64,000 nt of DNA, taken from assembly GCA_964538625.1 (NCBI GenBank), contig CAZIGH010000023.1, positions 1 through 64,000 on the forward strand, in the 5' to 3' direction. The position numbers were made by a program, and so were the translations under genes. How positions within the stretch are numbered: the first letter of the stretch is position 1; each line of letters begins with the position of its first letter. Below the pieces are notes generated by a model. The model did not search any database, was not told where the DNA came from, and worked only from the letters and a program-made list of their open reading frames with translations. Origin of the DNA: JAEUHM01 sp964538625 (GTDB lineage Bacteria; Verrucomicrobiota; Verrucomicrobiia; Verrucomicrobiales; Verrucomicrobiaceae). Below are positions 60,968 through 64,000 of the stretch, one piece after another.

Positions 60968-61627
60968 ATGCGTCTCCTCATCATCGAAGATGAAGCTGAT
61001 CTGCTGCGCAGGCTTGCCAAGACCCTGCGCGCGGAGGGGTATGCCGTGGACACGGCGGAGGATGGCGAAGAAGGGCTGCACAAAGCGCGGGAGAATGATT
61101 ATGACGCGATCCTGCTGGATGCGATGCTGCCGGTGCTCGATGGCTGGCAGGTGCTTGAGCGACTGCGCAAGAGCAAAAAGACGCCGGTGCTGATGCTCAC
61201 CGCGCGTGATGCCAGCGCGGACCGTGTGCGCGGCCTGGATGGCGGCGCGGATGACTATGTGGTGAAGCCCTTTGACCTCCCGGAGCTGCTGGCACGGCTG
61301 CGCGCGCTTGTTCGCCGTGGCTCCGCGCATGCCGGCACGCTCATGGACTTCGGCGAGATCGTGCTCGACATGGCCCAGCGCTGCGTGTGGCGGCTGGGGC
61401 AATCGGTGCCGCTGCTGCCGAGCGAGTATGCCTTGCTGGAATACCTGGCCCTGCATCGTGGCAAAGTGGTCACCCGCACCACGCTCTATGAGCATCTTTT
61501 TGACGAGAATGAGTCCACTCTCTCCAATCTGCTCGACGTGCGTGTGTCCAATCTCCGGCGGAAGCTCGGGCAGGACTTCATCGTCACCCGGCGTGGACAC
61601 GGCTACGGCATCGACATCCAGCCATGA
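60968..61627 (+). CDS. OmpR-family response regulator
   Basis: This is a 219-residue two-component response regulator. The receiver domain has the acidic pair in IIEDEAD, the phospho-acceptor Asp51 (AILLDAMLPVLDGW), Thr in MLTARD and Lys in VVKPFDLPEL. The C-terminal winged helix of OmpR/PhoB type follows (LLPSEYALLEYLALHRGKVV, then RVSNLRRKLGQDFIVTRRGHGYGI). The stop overlaps the start of the kinase gene. Metal-responsive CusR-like regulators look similar, but the signal cannot be named here. Confidence 0.92.
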   Translation: MRLLIIEDEADLLRRLAKTLRAEGYAVDTAEDGEEGLHKARENDYDAILLDAMLPVLDGWQVLERLRKSKKTPVLMLTARDASADRVRGLDGGADDYVVKPFDLPELLARLRALVRRGSAHAGTLMDFGEIVLDMAQRCVWRLGQSVPLLPSEYALLEYLALHRGKVVTRTTLYEHLFDENESTLSNLLDVRVSNLRRKLGQDFIVTRRGHGYGIDIQP

Positions 61628-62704
61628 TCCGTCTCCGTTCCCTTCGCTTCCGCCTGCTGGTCCTGATTGGCCTGCTGCTTGTCGTGGTGCTTAGCGGCTT
61701 TGGCTACCTCGCCTGGCACCGCGAGAGCGCCGCTCGGATCGCCGCCGTGGATCGTGAGCTGCAGGAGCGGCTGAATCTTCTCATCAGCGGCTTCCGTCCG
61801 GAGGCAGGGCAAAGGCTGGATGAGGTCACCGAGCCGCGTCTGTCTCCACGCGCCCGTGAGCTTTTTGCCAATCAAGGCGGTGAGCCCTTTTACTATCTCG
61901 GGTGGCTCAGTGATGGCCGGCTTCAGACCCGCTCAGCAAGCGCACCGCAGATCGAGCATCCTCATTCGCAGGCTGATACCCACCACTTGCGTATGCGGGA
62001 TGTTTTCAGGGAGCTCGTCCACTTCACCCCATCCGGCCGCTGTTTTCTGATCGGACGCAGCCTTCAGAACGAGCGCGCCGCCATCCGCAAGGATGCCGCA
62101 TCGCTCGCCGCGCTGGGAGTCGGAGTGTTGCTTGCCGGTCTGGCGCTCGCGTGGTGGATCGCTTCACACGTCACCCGTCCGCTTGTCGAGGTCAGCCGCA
62201 CGGCCAAGCAGATCGCTGCGGGAGATCTGAGCCAGAGGATCCAGCTCGCCAAAACGCGGGACGAACTCGGCGACGTCGCTCAAGTGCTGAATGAAACCTT
62301 TGCCCGCCTGGAGGCGGCATTTTCAAGGCAAAGGCGAGTTCGATCTCCAACGCGCTCCTTGCCTGGGGAACCCGGCCCAACTGGCGCAAGTGATCACCAA
62401 CCTGCTCACCAATGCCATTCAGTTCACTCCCGAAGAAGGCAGCATCACACTACAATCTGGCAATGCTGATGGTGCCCGTTTCCGCATCACAGACACCGGC
62501 CCAGGCATCGCCTCCGAGCATTTGCCTCACCTCTTCGAGCGCTTCCACCGCAGCGACAACTCCCGTAGCCGCTCAACGGGTGGCACCGGCCTCGGGCTGG
62601 CGATCAGCAAAGCCATCGTGGAAGCGCATGGCGGGGCCATCACCGTAGATGCGCAAGCTGAAAAGGGCTGCACGTTCATCGTGCAGTTACCAGCAGGAGC
62701 GTAG
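61624..62704 (+). pseudogene. Sensor histidine kinase with internal deletion of the HisKA region
   Basis: The first frame (from 61624) encodes a membrane helix (LLVLIGLLLVVVLSGFGYLA), a sensor domain of about 120 residues, a second helix (ASLAALGVGVLLAGLALAWW) and a HAMP domain ending in LEAAFSRQRR. This is the point where the phospho-acceptor HisKA helix with its SHELRTP motif should begin. Instead the frame shifts and the HATPase_c domain follows in frame 2 (LGNPAQLAQVITNLLTNAIQ, DTGPGIASEHLPHLFERF, GGTGLGLAISKAI, ending at 62704). A direct repeat AGGCAAAGGCGA lies at the junction (about 62325-62340). The catalytic His is missing, so the kinase should be inactive unless the deletion is an assembly error. 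Confidence 0.8.
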
Positions 62705-62724
62705 GACTAAGATGTGAGGCGCGT

Positions 62725-64000
62725 TCATTTGTCTGCCTTCGCCTTGGCCTTGCCGCCGCGGGTTTCTTTGATGCGGGGCTTGCCGTCGAACGGTTCGGCG
62801 AGCTGCTTGTTCCAGGCTTCCCATTTGGCTTTGAGGTCAGCGGCGATGCCGGGTTGGGCGGTGGATTGGTCCTGGGTTTCGGTGATGTCTTTGGTAAGGT
62901 CGATGAGCTTGAGGGTGCCGGGGACAGGTTGGTCGCTAGCGCTGCGCTCCCAGTTTTTGACGTGCTTCCAGTCCCCTTCCCGAATGGCGGTCTTGTAGAG
63001 TTCCTCGCGGCCGGGCGGGAAGTTGAAGCGCCAGAAGAGTGGACGTTGCGGTAGGGGTGCCTCTCCTTTCCACGCTGACAGCAGATTGACGCCATCGAGC
63101 TTCGTGTCCGCGGGCGGTGGTGTTCCTGCGACAGCGAGAAAGGTGGGTGCGAGGTCAAGGCTGATGACAGGCTGGTCAAAGACGGTGCCTGCGGGTATCA
63201 CGCCTTTCCATTGGGCGAGGAAGGGCACGCGGATGCCGCCTTCGAGCGTATCACCTTTCTGGCCGCTGAGAGGCGCGTTGTCGGAGCCGTTCCAAGCGTT
63301 GCCGAGCGGGCCGCCGTTGTCGCTGAGGAAGACGATGAGGGTGTTCTGCTCCTGATTCGTCTCGCGTAGTTTCGCCAGCACGCGACCGATGTTGTCATCC
63401 ATAGCGGTGACCATGGCCGCGTAGGTGCGGCGCTTTTCATCGGCGATGCCGGGGACGCGTGCGAGGTATTCCGGCGTGGCTTCGACGGGAGAGTGGGGCG
63501 CGTTGAAGGCGAGGTAGAGGAACCAGGACTCGCTGGCATGACGTTCGATGAAGGCCACGGCTTCGTCCCCAAACATGTCGGTCACGTATTGGGTGTGCGG
63601 CACGGGCTCGCGGTTGCGCAGGAGCCTCGAGCGATTGGCCTGTGCCGCCCTGCCTGGAGGCGCAAGGTAGCTGTGGCCACCACCGAGGAAACCGAAGAAC
63701 TCATCGAAACCGCGCTGGAGGGGATGATAGGCGTCTTCCGCGCCGAGGTGCCATTTGCCCACAGCACCTGTGGTGTAGCCGGCGGCTTTCAGTCGATCAG
63801 CAAGGGTCTTTTCAGTCAAAGGCAGGCCGACTCCGGGGGAGTCGTTGTTGAACTCGTAGCCGAAGCGATTCTGGTAGCGCCCGGTGAGCAGGCCGCAGCG
63901 GGAAGGGGCGCACTGCGGGGCTGACACGTAGCCGCTGGTGCAGCGGACGCCATTGCGGGCTATGGAATCGAGATGCGGCGTGGTGAAGTCCTTGCAGCCG
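62725..64000 (-). CDS. Secreted sulfatase, 5-prime end cut by window edge
   Basis: This sulfatase gene runs beyond the right edge. The visible 425 residues include the formylglycine motif CAPSR (CGLLTGRYQNRFGYEF follows) and upstream HLDSIARNGVRCTSG, continuing to the last base. GKWHLGAEDAYHPLQRGFD, LSDNGGPLGNAW and FPPGREELYKTAIREGDWKH are typical sulfatase sequences. The tail is Lys/Ala-rich (ETRGGKAKAKADK). An internal ATG at 63927 is not the start. It is convergent with the damaged kinase gene, 20 bp apart. Confidence 0.88.
   Translation of the reverse strand, partial: GCKDFTTPHLDSIARNGVRCTSGYVSAPQCAPSRCGLLTGRYQNRFGYEFNNDSPGVGLPLTEKTLADRLKAAGYTTGAVGKWHLGAEDAYHPLQRGFDEFFGFLGGGHSYLAPPGRAAQANRSRLLRNREPVPHTQYVTDMFGDEAVAFIERHASESWFLYLAFNAPHSPVEATPEYLARVPGIADEKRRTYAAMVTAMDDNIGRVLAKLRETNQEQNTLIVFLSDNGGPLGNAWNGSDNAPLSGQKGDTLEGGIRVPFLAQWKGVIPAGTVFDQPVISLDLAPTFLAVAGTPPPADTKLDGVNLLSAWKGEAPLPQRPLFWRFNFPPGREELYKTAIREGDWKHVKNWERSASDQPVPGTLKLIDLTKDITETQDQSTAQPGIAADLKAKWEAWNKQLAEPFDGKPRIKETRGGKAKAKADK

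Overview
This window is a chromosomal segment of a GC-rich Gram-negative bacterium that looks like a Verrucomicrobiota member of the Verrucomicrobiales (Prosthecobacter/Verrucomicrobium-like). This is an inference from gene content: four FGly-type sulfatases, a DUF1501 protein, a PSCyt1 - DUF1549/DUF1553 pair, a split PntAA/PntAB/PntB transhydrogenase, and lipoproteins with lipoboxes. No 16S gene is present to confirm it. One 100-N assembly gap (28933-29032) lies inside a tandem repeat.

Layout. Positions 1-16 kb are mostly leftward housekeeping and envelope genes: a TPR-like protein, an ankyrin lipoprotein, galU, two secreted proteins of unknown function, trmO, a GT-C glycosyltransferase, then rightward metY. 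A leftward operon follows, made of a coiled-coil membrane protein, a MoxR ATPase broken by an in-frame amber codon, a large membrane protein, an S10 peptidase and a VOC protein. Positions 16.5-22.1 kb are one CRISPR array of 74 repeats and 73 spacers with no cas gene anywhere in the window. It is bounded on the right by the remnant of a BsuBI/PstI-like restriction-modification system and then a tRNA-Ser(GCU).

Positions 23-30 kb carry hrpB, pntAA-pntAB-pntB, a roughly 112-bp tandem repeat with the assembly gap, and a sterol-desaturase-like hydroxylase. Positions 30-44 kb carry an SPFH-HTH protein with a zinc-ribbon partner, a sialate O-acetylesterase, an RsmA-Nudix fusion, an SpmA-SpmB-like fusion, an MBL exonuclease - DNA ligase fusion, a class B penicillin-binding protein and mnmE. 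Positions 44-64 kb are a catabolic region: sulfatases, esterases, a sugar ABC binding protein and permease without an ATPase, a HerA-like ATPase, DUF1501 and PSCyt1/PSD1 genes, a VapBC module on the opposite strand, and a two-component system whose kinase has lost its phospho-acceptor domain.

The most unusual region is the orphan CRISPR array. Its spacers contain many more perfect inverted repeats than I would expect by chance, and ten consecutive repeats share one base change in the interior of the array. Several genes appear broken (moxR amber, PSCyt1/PSD1 one-base frameshift, kinase deletion, truncated R-M). That points to either real decay or assembly error, and read mapping would separate the two.
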